A program made the position numbers and the translations under genes. Below, piece by piece: positions 1 to 7,563 of a stretch of DNA of 41,647 nt. The notes beneath the pieces are model-generated. The model searched no databases, had not been told where the DNA came from, and saw nothing but the letters and a program-made list of their open reading frames with translations. Numbering within the stretch: position 1 is the stretch's first letter; every line of letters starts with the position of its first letter. Source of the DNA: Bacillota bacterium (GTDB lineage: Bacteria > Bacillota > Clostridia > Christensenellales > Aristaeellaceae); assembly GCA_023409955.1 (NCBI GenBank), contig JAEYQQ010000022.1, positions 1-41,647 on the forward strand, in the 5' to 3' direction.

Positions 1-950
1 TCCACACACAGCGCCATGGCGGACTCTAGCTGCTTTTTGGTATAAGCGGATGCCTGACGGGCCGCCCGGTCTACTGCAAAAGGGGGGATCCCCAAGCGGC
101 TTTTCATATCTGCTGCAGAAGCATTGCTTTCCCGAAGGGTCTTGTAATGAAATAAAATTCGGTACTGCCGAAGGATCATAGCCAGTATGGCAAAACGGCT
201 GCCGCCGGTGCGCAGCATGTTTTCAAACAGTCCAAAGGCTTTGGCTGTTTTCATCTCCACCAGCGCATCTACCATATCAAATACGGAGGCTTCCAGTGAG
301 CGGGTGGCTAACAGTTGAATATCATCCTCCGTTACCTGGTTACGCTCCCCAGTATGGGCAGCCAACTTCTCCATTTCACCCTTTAAAAGCGCTGCATCCT
401 TACCAACGGTAAAAGCCAGGTTGGATGCCGTACTTAGGGAAATCTCCTTGCCAAGCGCCTTCATGGACTGTATGATCCATCTATACAATTCTTCATTTTC
501 TAAAGGATCAAACAGCGCTATGGCGCCATTTTTTTTAATGGCTGTGTATGCCTTGCGGCGTGCATCTGCCTTGCCCTTTTCATAAAAAACAAGGCATGTG
601 GTAGGCGGAAGGTTAGCAAGGTACTCACAAAAGGCGCTGGTTTGATCATCATCTGCCGCTGCATCCCCGCTTTCTTCGTTTTTGCGGGAAGGTTTTAGCA
701 AGGAAAAGTCCCGAACCAGCACTAGGCGCTTGTCCGCCATAAAGGGCAATGTTTCTGCCGCAGATTGTAAAACCTGCAACTGCGGATTCTCCAGTACTGT
801 TTCATTCAGTGCTTCCAGCCCGGCAGGAAGCAGCGCCTTGCGCAGCTGCTCCAGAGCTGTTTGCTTGATATACTCCTCGGTGCCCTCCATCAGATACAGG
901 GTGCCGATATTGCCTGTCTTGACAGTTTTGAAGAATTCTGTATGGTTCAT
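1..950 (-). CDS. holA: DNA polymerase III subunit delta (partial, C-terminus off the window)
   Basis: Clamp-loader delta subunit, which opens the beta sliding clamp during replication. The frame is open from the ATG at 950 to the window edge, giving about 316 codons; the family is usually about 340, so only the last residues are missing. The start reads MNHTEFFKTV, followed by the family-typical pattern YLMEGTEEYIK, where delta proteins begin their degenerate AAA+ domain. A later stretch (FDPLENEELYRWI) also fits HolA. An AAGGAG Shine-Dalgarno lies seven bases before the ATG inside the end of comEC, whose TGA is one base upstream, so the two are probably translationally coupled. comEC-holA adjacency is common in Firmicutes, which supports the call. 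Confidence 0.9.
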   Translation of the reverse strand, partial: MNHTEFFKTVKTGNIGTLYLMEGTEEYIKQTALEQLRKALLPAGLEALNETVLENPQLQVLQSAAETLPFMADKRLVLVRDFSLLKPSRKNEESGDAAADDDQTSAFCEYLANLPPTTCLVFYEKGKADARRKAYTAIKKNGAIALFDPLENEELYRWIIQSMKALGKEISLSTASNLAFTVGKDAALLKGEMEKLAAHTGERNQVTEDDIQLLATRSLEASVFDMVDALVEMKTAKAFGLFENMLRTGGSRFAILAMILRQYRILFHYKTLRESNASAADMKSRLGIPPFAVDRAARQASAYTKKQLESAMALCV

Positions 951-951
951 A

Positions 952-3321
952 TCACTGCTCCTTGATAAACGGCGTTACGGTTAGCCTGCTGCCGCTTACG
1001 GTCAATTGTATGGCGCCGGAAATATCTGTGCGGTATATGGGAATTTGCTGTTGGGTAATTCGCTCAATGGTAAGGGGTGATGGATGCTTATAGGTGCCGG
1101 AGCAGCTGATCAGCGCCAGCTGAGGTTGTACAGAATTCAGAAAATCGCTGCTGGTGCTGCCGGCACTTCCATGGTGGGCAACCTTTAAAACATCGGCCGT
1201 CACTGCTGCGTAATCCTCATACTCATCGGTGATATCACCTGTAGAAAGCAAGCTTACACCATCCATCAGAATATGGGCTACTAGAGATGTCTGGTTAGCA
1301 TCTTGGCTTGGTCGCACAGAATCTTCCCTGGGCCAAAGAACAGTCAGCTGCATTCGGGGACTTTTGATGGCTTCACCCTTGTGCAATGATAACACAGGGA
1401 TGCCTGCATCACGAAGCAGGGAAAGATGCTGTAAGCCTTCACTGTCTGCCATCACGGATTCAGCACCATCTGGGATATAGACACAGCGGATCTTGATTCC
1501 GCTGTCCACCAGCGTTTGAATCCCGCCTGCGTGATCCATGTGCAGATGGGTTAGAATCAGTGCATCAATGCTTCTGCCCTCTCCCCGGAGATAGTCTGCA
1601 ACCTCGCTTCCGGTTTCACCTGTATCGATTACGGCGGTGAAAGACCCGTCCTCCAGTATGGCTGCGTCGGCATCTCCAACGCTAAGCTGGGTATAGCGGA
1701 CAGCCTTGTTTTCTATCAGGTAGCTGCCGCCAAGAATAAAAACCAGTGTCATCGCCAGCAAAATGGCTTTCCGCCTGCCTTTGCAAAGCACATAAGGCGA
1801 TAGCAGAAACAAAAAAATGATACCGCCTGTGATAATTGGCCAGCTTGGCGAGGCAACCTGTACCGCCATGCCCGGAATTTTGGCTGCCAGAGATACGCTC
1901 CACAAAAGAAGATTGGTCAAGAGCGATGCTGCCGATCCGACAATGCTGCCCAATATACCAAGTGGGCTGAATAACAGGGCAAGAAGATACGAAAGCATCA
2001 GCAAAGCTGTGTAAGGGATCACCAGCAGGTTCACAAAAATACCCAACACAGACACTTCATTGTACCATACGGCCAGCGGAAACATAACCCCTACTTGTGC
2101 AGCCAAACCCAAAGCAAACATGGTTTTGAAGCTATCCCACTGCTGATGAAGATACTGCCGGATACGGCCATGGCCTTTTGGCTTTTTGCCAGGGAATAGC
2201 CGGTTTTGCCACTTTATAAGGGGATCTCCCAAGATCAGCATGCCGGTCACTGCACCAAAGGAAAGCTGGAATCCGGGGGACAAAAGATCCAGCGGTTTGA
2301 TAATCAGCAGAAGAAGGAATGCAGCCGATATGGAGGTCAGCGGATCATGGGCGCGGCCTGTCAGTTTTGCACCCAGATAGAAAAGAAGCATCAGGGAGGA
2401 ACGGATTACTGGAGGGCTTCCTCCCACCAGCCAGCTGTAAGCAGCCAGAAGTGCCGCCAGCACAAAAAAGCGAGCCTTTGGCGATAAGTGCAGCCATTTT
2501 AAGAGCCACAGGGCTATAGCTGCCAGGTACGCCACATGAAGCCCGGAGATGGACAGGATGTGTGCTGTTCCGGTAATTCGAAAATCCTCCCGTGCTTCTT
2601 CCGGTAGCTGATCGTTTGCACCAAGCAGCATCACAGAGGCCAGGGCCGCATTGTCACCCATGGCAGTAAACAGCGCTTTTGTAAGTTGTGCTCTAATATC
2701 ATAGGCTATGCTGCCAAGTCCAAAGGATGATGGTGCTGTTACAGACATATTATCTCTGCCAAAGACACCAAAGTGAATCCCACGCTGCTTTAGATACAGA
2801 TCAAAATCAAAGCCGTGAGGGTTTTGCATAGGGGCGGGGTGGTACAGTTTGCCAGAAAAGGATACACGGCTGCCGTTGATAAGTTTTACAGCGGGCTGGC
2901 CGTCGCTCCTGTAAAACGTCCAGTAGGCCTTTGAGAGTACTGGCTTTCCATCAATGCTTACGTTACCTAAGGTGCAGGCGGTTTGGCCATTCTCTTGGTT
3001 GCGGACCTGGCCTATGACGGTCCCTGTGATTTGATAAATGCCTTCCGCAGGCCTTGCTGGATATGCGCTGAGGGACGCCAGCACAAGACCCAGAAAAAAG
3101 AAGGAAGGGACAGCGGCAAGGGCAGTTTTTCCACCCAGGAGTTTATACCAAACAATGGCCATGAAAATGGCAGCTAGCAAGCCCACTGCCCACAACCAAT
3201 GAAAAGGCCGAGCAGCACCCAAAACAATTCCTGCTCCGTAGCACAAGGCGAATACGGTCAGCGGTCTTGCAGCGATGAAGGAAAGCGGCCTTGGCGCAAG
3301 AACCGGAGAGGTTTCGGTCAT
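952..3321 (-). CDS. comEC: ComEC/Rec2 DNA-uptake channel with metallo-beta-lactamase domain
   Basis: Inner-membrane channel that passes single-stranded DNA into the cytoplasm during natural transformation. The 789-residue length is normal for ComEC. Hydrophobic N-terminal segments and an OB/DUF4131-like soluble part come first, then the multi-pass competence domain from about residue 220 (ILSISGLHVAYLAA is typical), then a C-terminal metallo-beta-lactamase domain with HLHMDH at residues 592-597. The ATG at 3321 is preceded by AAGGTGA, which overlaps the TGA of the upstream hydrolase gene. No other competence genes are visible here, so active transformation cannot be claimed. The gene looks intact. 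Confidence 0.94.
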   Translation of the reverse strand: MTETSPVLAPRPLSFIAARPLTVFALCYGAGIVLGAARPFHWLWAVGLLAAIFMAIVWYKLLGGKTALAAVPSFFFLGLVLASLSAYPARPAEGIYQITGTVIGQVRNQENGQTACTLGNVSIDGKPVLSKAYWTFYRSDGQPAVKLINGSRVSFSGKLYHPAPMQNPHGFDFDLYLKQRGIHFGVFGRDNMSVTAPSSFGLGSIAYDIRAQLTKALFTAMGDNAALASVMLLGANDQLPEEAREDFRITGTAHILSISGLHVAYLAAIALWLLKWLHLSPKARFFVLAALLAAYSWLVGGSPPVIRSSLMLLFYLGAKLTGRAHDPLTSISAAFLLLLIIKPLDLLSPGFQLSFGAVTGMLILGDPLIKWQNRLFPGKKPKGHGRIRQYLHQQWDSFKTMFALGLAAQVGVMFPLAVWYNEVSVLGIFVNLLVIPYTALLMLSYLLALLFSPLGILGSIVGSAASLLTNLLLWSVSLAAKIPGMAVQVASPSWPIITGGIIFLFLLSPYVLCKGRRKAILLAMTLVFILGGSYLIENKAVRYTQLSVGDADAAILEDGSFTAVIDTGETGSEVADYLRGEGRSIDALILTHLHMDHAGGIQTLVDSGIKIRCVYIPDGAESVMADSEGLQHLSLLRDAGIPVLSLHKGEAIKSPRMQLTVLWPREDSVRPSQDANQTSLVAHILMDGVSLLSTGDITDEYEDYAAVTADVLKVAHHGSAGSTSSDFLNSVQPQLALISCSGTYKHPSPLTIERITQQQIPIYRTDISGAIQLTVSGSRLTVTPFIKEQ

Positions 3322-3327
3322 ATCGGG

Positions 3328-4059
3328 TCACCTTCCGCTGTCAATCTTAATCAGCATATCATGCCTGACAAGCTTAGTTTCTGAGAATATTGCAGCAGCT
3401 TCTTTTAAAAGGGTGGCTTCATCCACATCAGGCCGCAGGTGAGTGACCACCAGCTTTTGAACGCCGGCATCTCGTGCCAGCTCAGCGGCTTGATATGCCG
3501 CCATATGGGGGTGGCTTTCCTTCCATTGGGATTTTAAGAAGCAGCCGTCTGCCAGCAAAACGCTCATGCCCCGATAGTGCTCTGCCAGGCCATCCATTTT
3601 GGTGGTGTCCCCTGTATAGCCAAAGGTGCCTGTTTTAAAGCCCACGGCGGGTACAGGGTGGCGAGCCGGTGTACAGATGATTTCCATGCTCCCGATTGGA
3701 AGCATATCTCCCGCTTTGATAAAGTGCAGACGGAAGGATTCTGATTCCAAAAGGAATGTTTGCACAGGAGAAGACGGATCCTCCGGCGCAAAAATGTCAA
3801 GGGGAGCAATGACATCCTGCTGGCGGCGGATATCCAGATAATAGCGCATGGCCAGAAGATCGGAACAATGATCTCCATGGCTGTGAGATAAAAGCACAGC
3901 GTTTAGCCGTGCAGGGTCCATTTTAGCCATCAGCCGTGCCAGCACACCTGGGCCGCAGTCTATTAACACTCTGTCGTTTTCGTGAGACAAAAGGTAGCCC
4001 GAGCAGGCCCCTCCCGCGGAAGGATATGGCCCGTTATAGCCCAAAACACGAACTTCCAT
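3328..4059 (-). CDS. MBL-fold metallo-hydrolase (YhfI/RNase Z-like)
   Basis: Cytoplasmic metallo-beta-lactamase-fold hydrolase of 243 residues, resembling the Bacillus YhfI group. The N-terminus reads MEVRVLGYNGPYPSAGG, and the metal site is HSHGDH at residues 59-64. A later GYTGDT and a C-terminal THLRP-type histidine complete the fold. The start at 4059 is chosen over an upstream in-frame ATG because GGAGGG lies seven bases before it. It is first in an operon with comEC (6 bp gap) and holA. The substrate is unknown. RNase Z/arylsulfatase-like members act on RNA or small esters, and nothing here separates these. Confidence 0.85.
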   Translation of the reverse strand: MEVRVLGYNGPYPSAGGACSGYLLSHENDRVLIDCGPGVLARLMAKMDPARLNAVLLSHSHGDHCSDLLAMRYYLDIRRQQDVIAPLDIFAPEDPSSPVQTFLLESESFRLHFIKAGDMLPIGSMEIICTPARHPVPAVGFKTGTFGYTGDTTKMDGLAEHYRGMSVLLADGCFLKSQWKESHPHMAAYQAAELARDAGVQKLVVTHLRPDVDEATLLKEAAAIFSETKLVRHDMLIKIDSGR

Positions 4060-4118
4060 TGCGAGGCCCTCCAGCTTTTTTTCTATTGTAGCATAGCTGC
4101 TTGGCCTTAACAAGCAAA

Positions 4119-4371
4119 AGGCCGCCGGTTATCTGGCGGTCCCAGTATGTCGAAAAAGTGTCAATGCCACTTTTTCGAGTTTTTCCCTCGCTGCACTGCA
4201 CTTTGGCAGCGCCTTTGTGCGGTCGTTCGCTTGGGCAAGGTTGGAATTTCTCCGAAATTTCTGCGAAAGCTACCGCACATGTCGCTAGTTTTCGATCTGT
4301 AGTTGGAGGGCATTAGCCCTCCAACAAAAGGTTCTTTGACAGTCTAAGGCCGCCGGTTACCCGGCGGCCCC
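4119..4371. repeat. Hairpin-rich intergenic element flanked by near-identical GC-rich hairpins
   Basis: The gap between the hydrolase start and the hpf stop is filled by a highly structured element. Its ends are 25-base copies, at 4119-4143 and 4347-4371, that match at 22 positions, and each folds into a GCCGCCGG hairpin. The three differences are all T against C. Inside are a perfect 10-bp hairpin (CGAAAAAGTG and its complement, 4151-4177), a perfect 9-bp hairpin (TTGGAGGGC and its complement, 4303-4324), and a long-range inverted repeat, GTGCGGT at 4217-4223 with ACCGCAC at 4272-4278. It has no plausible gene. It could be a dispersed MITE-like repeat, a structured RNA, or the 3' end of the hpf transcript with hairpin 4347-4371 as terminator. 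Confidence 0.6.
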
Positions 4372-4397
4372 AATAAACATGGATATATGTAAGGGAC

Positions 4398-4943
4398 TTA
4401 ATTCTCGGGCTCCAGCAGGCCCAGATTCCCGTCTTTGCGAAGGTACAACACATTGGTCTCCTCGGTCTCCACATTGATAAATACAAAGAATGCGTGACCC
4501 AAAAGCTCCATCTGCATGGCGGCATCCTCCACCGACATGGGACGCATCGTGAACTGCTTGGTACGCACCACCCTGCGCTGGTCTTCTGCATCAGCAGGTG
4601 TTGTATCCTCAATAAATTCCAACTCAGTATTTTTGAAAGCGTCATCCCGAAGCCGTTTTTCCAACTTGGTCCTATGACGATGTATTTGCTTTTCCAGCTT
4701 TGCCAAAGCCTGGTCAATGGCCAGGAACAGGTTATCATCAGCGGAAGCTTCTGCACGAAGAATTACGCCTTCAAAGGGAACGGTGATTTCGGAAATGCGG
4801 CGGTTGGATTTTTCTTTGGAGAGCCGGACAAACATTTCGGTATCCTGTTTCAAATACCGTTCCATGCGGTTGGTCTTTTTCATGATCCGCTCGGTGATGC
4901 CGGGGGTCACAGTCATGTTTTTACCGGTGATCGTCGTCTTCAT
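4398..4943 (-). CDS. hpf: Ribosome hibernation promoting factor, long form
   Basis: Binds the 30S decoding site and dimerises 70S ribosomes into inactive 100S particles in stationary phase. It has 181 residues, the size of long HPF. The N-terminal S30AE domain covers about residues 1-100 (MKTTITGKNMTVTPGITERI). A charged linker leads to a C-terminal dimerisation domain from about residue 125 with FTMRPMSVEDAAMQM and ending in GNLGLLEPE. The ATG at 4943 is preferred to the GTG six bases upstream, because AAAGGAGC sits eight bases before the ATG and only two before the GTG. The long structured upstream region suggests leader-level control; see the separate RNA candidate. Confidence 0.94.
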   Translation of the reverse strand: MKTTITGKNMTVTPGITERIMKKTNRMERYLKQDTEMFVRLSKEKSNRRISEITVPFEGVILRAEASADDNLFLAIDQALAKLEKQIHRHRTKLEKRLRDDAFKNTELEFIEDTTPADAEDQRRVVRTKQFTMRPMSVEDAAMQMELLGHAFFVFINVETEETNVLYLRKDGNLGLLEPEN

Positions 4944-4969
4944 AGTCACAGCTCCTTTATGTGAAATGG

Positions 4970-5110
4970 TTCATCCCCGGGGGATGAAAAAAGCACGCCT
5001 GAATGCTTCCTCTTTCAAGGCCTTCCGTCGTGCGTTTGGGTCATTGGAACCACGCCCTTTCGTATAGGATGGACATTGGTTTGACCTTATATCCATCATT
5101 CGCTGTAAAT
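4970..5110 (-). ncRNA. Candidate structured RNA upstream of hpf (raiA-motif-like)
   Basis: The 354 bp between hpf and the divergent spoVT hold no convincing gene. On the hpf strand, the roughly 140 bases nearest hpf look structured. A GCACG/CGTGC pairing encloses a purine-rich internal part, and a near-perfect inverted repeat (TTCATCCCC and its complement, 4970-4988) lies just before the hpf ribosome binding site. Known: the raiA motif is a large RNA found upstream of raiA/hpf genes in Clostridia. I could not match its consensus from memory, so identity rests on position and structure. The 5' end is a guess. Confidence 0.4.
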
Positions 5111-5297
5111 AGTTAATATCCTTCTTTTTGTGGTTTGAAACAAAGATTCTATTGCCATTGCATTGGAGCCTTCCCCATGTTTTGACAGCAAGAGATATTC
5201 GTTTCCATGGGTTCTTGCGGAATAAAAGGGCATTGCGGGGAAACAATAGCATTACGGCGAGGCGGTGAAGCCCCGCTTACACAAGGAGGGCTTATCT

Positions 5298-5852
5298 TTG
5301 AGGGCAACGGGAATCGTTCGAAGAATTGATGAGTTAGGCCGCGTCGTTATTCCTAAAGAAATCAGGCGCACATTACGAATCCGTGAAGGAGATCCGTTGG
5401 AAATTTATACCGACCGGGACGGCGAAGTCATTTTAAAAAAATATTCGCCGATAGGAGAAATGTCCGGTTTTGCTAAAGATTATACGGAATCTCTTTTCCG
5501 CAGCCTTGGTCATATCGCCTGCATCGTGGATCGAGATCAGGTGGTGGCAGCCAGCGGCGTATCTAAGAAAGAACTATGCGACAAGCCCATCAGCCATGAT
5601 TTGGAAACTGCTATCGCAAACCGACAGACGGTTGCTATCAACCGCTCAGTAGGCGGCAAGATTGTGGCTGTTACCAATGAAGAGGATATGACGGGGTATA
5701 CTGCCCAGGTCGTTTCACCCATTATTGCCGATGGCGAAGCCATTGGAGCCGTTGTGCTCATGAGCAAGGAGCAGGGCGTGAAGATGGGGGATACAGAGCT
5801 GAAGGTGGCAGAAACGGCTGCAGGCATTGTTGGTCGCCAAATGGAACAATAA
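5298..5852 (+). CDS. spoVT: Stage V sporulation protein T, AbrB-type regulator
   Basis: DNA-binding regulator that in Bacillus tunes forespore sigma-G gene expression. It has 184 residues. The N-terminal AbrB swapped-hairpin domain (residues 1-50) contains ATGIVRRIDELGRVVIPKEI and LRIREGDPLEIY, nearly identical to Bacillus SpoVT. The rest is a GAF-like sensor domain ending in RQMEQ, as in the family. The start is a TTG at 5298, seven bases after AAGGAGGG; it gives the usual family N-terminus, whereas the upstream ATG-like frame adds unmatched residues. The following order (flippase, mazG, hup, rqcP) matches the Bacillus spoVT-yabM-yabN-yabO region. I could not identify a clear sigma-G promoter. 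Confidence 0.96.
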   Translation: MRATGIVRRIDELGRVVIPKEIRRTLRIREGDPLEIYTDRDGEVILKKYSPIGEMSGFAKDYTESLFRSLGHIACIVDRDQVVAASGVSKKELCDKPISHDLETAIANRQTVAINRSVGGKIVAVTNEEDMTGYTAQVVSPIIADGEAIGAVVLMSKEQGVKMGDTELKVAETAAGIVGRQMEQ

Positions 5853-5878
5853 CCAGCGCATGGGATATGGCATCAGGC

Positions 5879-5907
5879 TTGTGCTTCCGCAACAGATTGC
5901 TTATAAT
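5879..5907 (+). promoter_or_regulatory. Sigma-A-type promoter nested in the spoVT terminator
   Basis: TTGTGC at 5879-5884 and TATAAT at 5902-5907 are separated by 17 bases. The -10 box lies in the loop of the terminator hairpin at 5885-5922. It would start a transcript near 5914 and drive the flippase and mazG. Confidence 0.55.
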
Positions 5908-5929
5908 AGGCATGTTGCGGAATTTTTTT
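5885..5929 (+). terminator. Rho-independent terminator after spoVT
   Basis: A perfect 10-bp stem (TTCCGCAACA with its complement), an 18-base loop, then seven T residues. It separates spoVT from the flippase gene. Confidence 0.85.
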
Positions 5930-5962
5930 GCCATGAAACGGTAATTGTTGAGGTTGTGAGCC

Positions 5963-7561
5963 ATGACTCGTACCACAAAATCCATTCTGGGGGGCGTGAC
6001 CATACTTGGCATCACCGGCATCATTTGCAAGCTTGTCGGTGTTTTGTACCGTATCCCGCTGGCCTGGCTCATTGGTGAGGATGGTGTTGGCATTTACGCG
6101 CTGGTGTATCCAACCTTCACGCTGCTATTGACCATATCTTCCGCCGGGTTGCCATCAGCGGTATCCCGTATGGTTGCGCAATTCCTGGCCAAGGAAGATC
6201 CCAGCAATGCCAAGCGTGTCTTTACAAGCGCTTTGTACCTGCTGTCTGCCGTGGGATTTGTCGCAGCAGTCCTAATGTTTTCACTGAGCGGTTATTTAAG
6301 CGAAAGCATTGTTAAAAACCCTCAAACAAGGCTTGGGTTTATGGCCATTGCGCCGTCGCTGTTTCTGGTTTGCATCATCTCCGCTTTCCGTGGCTTTATG
6401 CAGGGGCAGCAGGATATGGTGCCTACCGCCATATCCCAGTTGATTGAGCAGGTGGGGAAGGTGGTTGTGGCGCTGCCGCTGGCAGCTATAGGAATGCGCA
6501 TTAGCCTTGGCCATGCGGCAGCGGGAGCATTGCTGGGGATTTCTATCACTGAGGTGGTAAACCTTATTTACATCGTGTTTCCTTTTATGCGGCGAAGGCA
6601 AAGGGTAAGCACTTATACGCAAAACCCAAAGCATGCGCCTGTCCCCATGAAGGTGCTGATGAAACGGCTGGCAGCAATCGCGCTGCCTATCACCCTGGGG
6701 GCATGCATCGTGCCGCTGTCCATATGGGTGGATTCAGCTATGCTGGTAGGAAGGCTGCAGGATATTGGCTATACCAAAGACCGTGCTACCGAATTGTATG
6801 GTTTATATGCTGGTTTGGTGATCAACCTGATTAACGTGCCCACCGCCTTTTCCATTGCCCTTAGTATGAGCCTGGTTCCTGCCGTATCCGGTTTTTTTTC
6901 CAAGGGTGATTATGCAGGCGTGGCCAGGCAAAGCAGCCATGGACTTCGCCTTTCTTTCCTGATTGGCTTTCCCTGTGCCTTGGGCCTTAGCATACTTGCC
7001 CATCCGATATTGCAGTTTTTCTATAGCGGCGGGAAGACTTCGGCGGAGAATATCGCCCTGGCGGCTAAATACATGAGCGTAAGCGGGCTGACGGTGGTGG
7101 TGTTCATGGTGGTGCAATCAACTACCAGTATATTGCAGGGGATGCGTAAGCAGTATATACCGATGTATAGCATGATGGCAGGCATTGCAGTAAAGGTAGT
7201 CTTGAATTATTTCCTGGTAGGTATTCCATCTGTCAATATCCATGGTGCGCCCATATCCTCGTTGGTGTGCTATACCATCAGCATGGTGCCCAATGTGTAT
7301 TATGTTATGAAATTCGGTCGTATGTCCTTTGACTGGGTAGGTTTTGTGTTCAAGCCCCTTCTGGCTGCCGTTATCATGGCAGCTGCCATTATGATAGGGC
7401 AGGCACTTTTGCCAGCAGGCAGGCTTACGACCATAGCGCTTGTGGCATTGGGCGTGGTGGTATATGCGGCAGCGGCATTACTGATCAAAGCAATTACACC
7501 GGATGACCTAAGAGCGCTTCATCTTGGCAAGCGTAAGCTGTCGCCCAAAGGAGAGGAATAA
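5963..7561 (+). CDS. SpoVB/YabM-like MOP-superfamily lipid flippase
   Basis: Polytopic membrane protein of 532 residues in the polysaccharide-exporter/MurJ-type branch of the MOP superfamily, which moves lipid-linked saccharides or peptidoglycan precursors across the membrane. The N-terminus shows the family pattern GVTILGITGIICKLVGVLYR followed by IPLAWLIGEDGVGIY. About 12-14 hydrophobic helices run to the end, and a PTAFSIALSMSLVPAVS stretch sits in the middle, as in SpoVB and YabM. Its place right after spoVT matches Bacillus yabM. Initiation is at the ATG at 5963 with a modest GAGG nine bases upstream. The stop lies two bases before mazG, so the two are cotranscribed. The exact substrate cannot be told from sequence. 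Confidence 0.88.
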   Translation: MTRTTKSILGGVTILGITGIICKLVGVLYRIPLAWLIGEDGVGIYALVYPTFTLLLTISSAGLPSAVSRMVAQFLAKEDPSNAKRVFTSALYLLSAVGFVAAVLMFSLSGYLSESIVKNPQTRLGFMAIAPSLFLVCIISAFRGFMQGQQDMVPTAISQLIEQVGKVVVALPLAAIGMRISLGHAAAGALLGISITEVVNLIYIVFPFMRRRQRVSTYTQNPKHAPVPMKVLMKRLAAIALPITLGACIVPLSIWVDSAMLVGRLQDIGYTKDRATELYGLYAGLVINLINVPTAFSIALSMSLVPAVSGFFSKGDYAGVARQSSHGLRLSFLIGFPCALGLSILAHPILQFFYSGGKTSAENIALAAKYMSVSGLTVVVFMVVQSTTSILQGMRKQYIPMYSMMAGIAVKVVLNYFLVGIPSVNIHGAPISSLVCYTISMVPNVYYVMKFGRMSFDWVGFVFKPLLAAVIMAAAIMIGQALLPAGRLTTIALVALGVVVYAAAALLIKAITPDDLRALHLGKRKLSPKGEE

Positions 7562-7563
7562 GC

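Noticed and set aside
4970..4988. Inverted repeat followed by an A-run as a plus-strand terminator
   Set aside because: No plus-strand gene precedes it; it fits better as part of the hpf leader.
4971..5252. Minus-strand 93-codon open frame between spoVT and hpf
   Set aside because: No family similarity or ribosome site, and it covers the region with RNA-like inverted repeats.
5160..5297. Sigma-G-type promoter before spoVT
   Set aside because: GAATA and CA-rich boxes can be found, but not with a convincing spacing or -10 motif.
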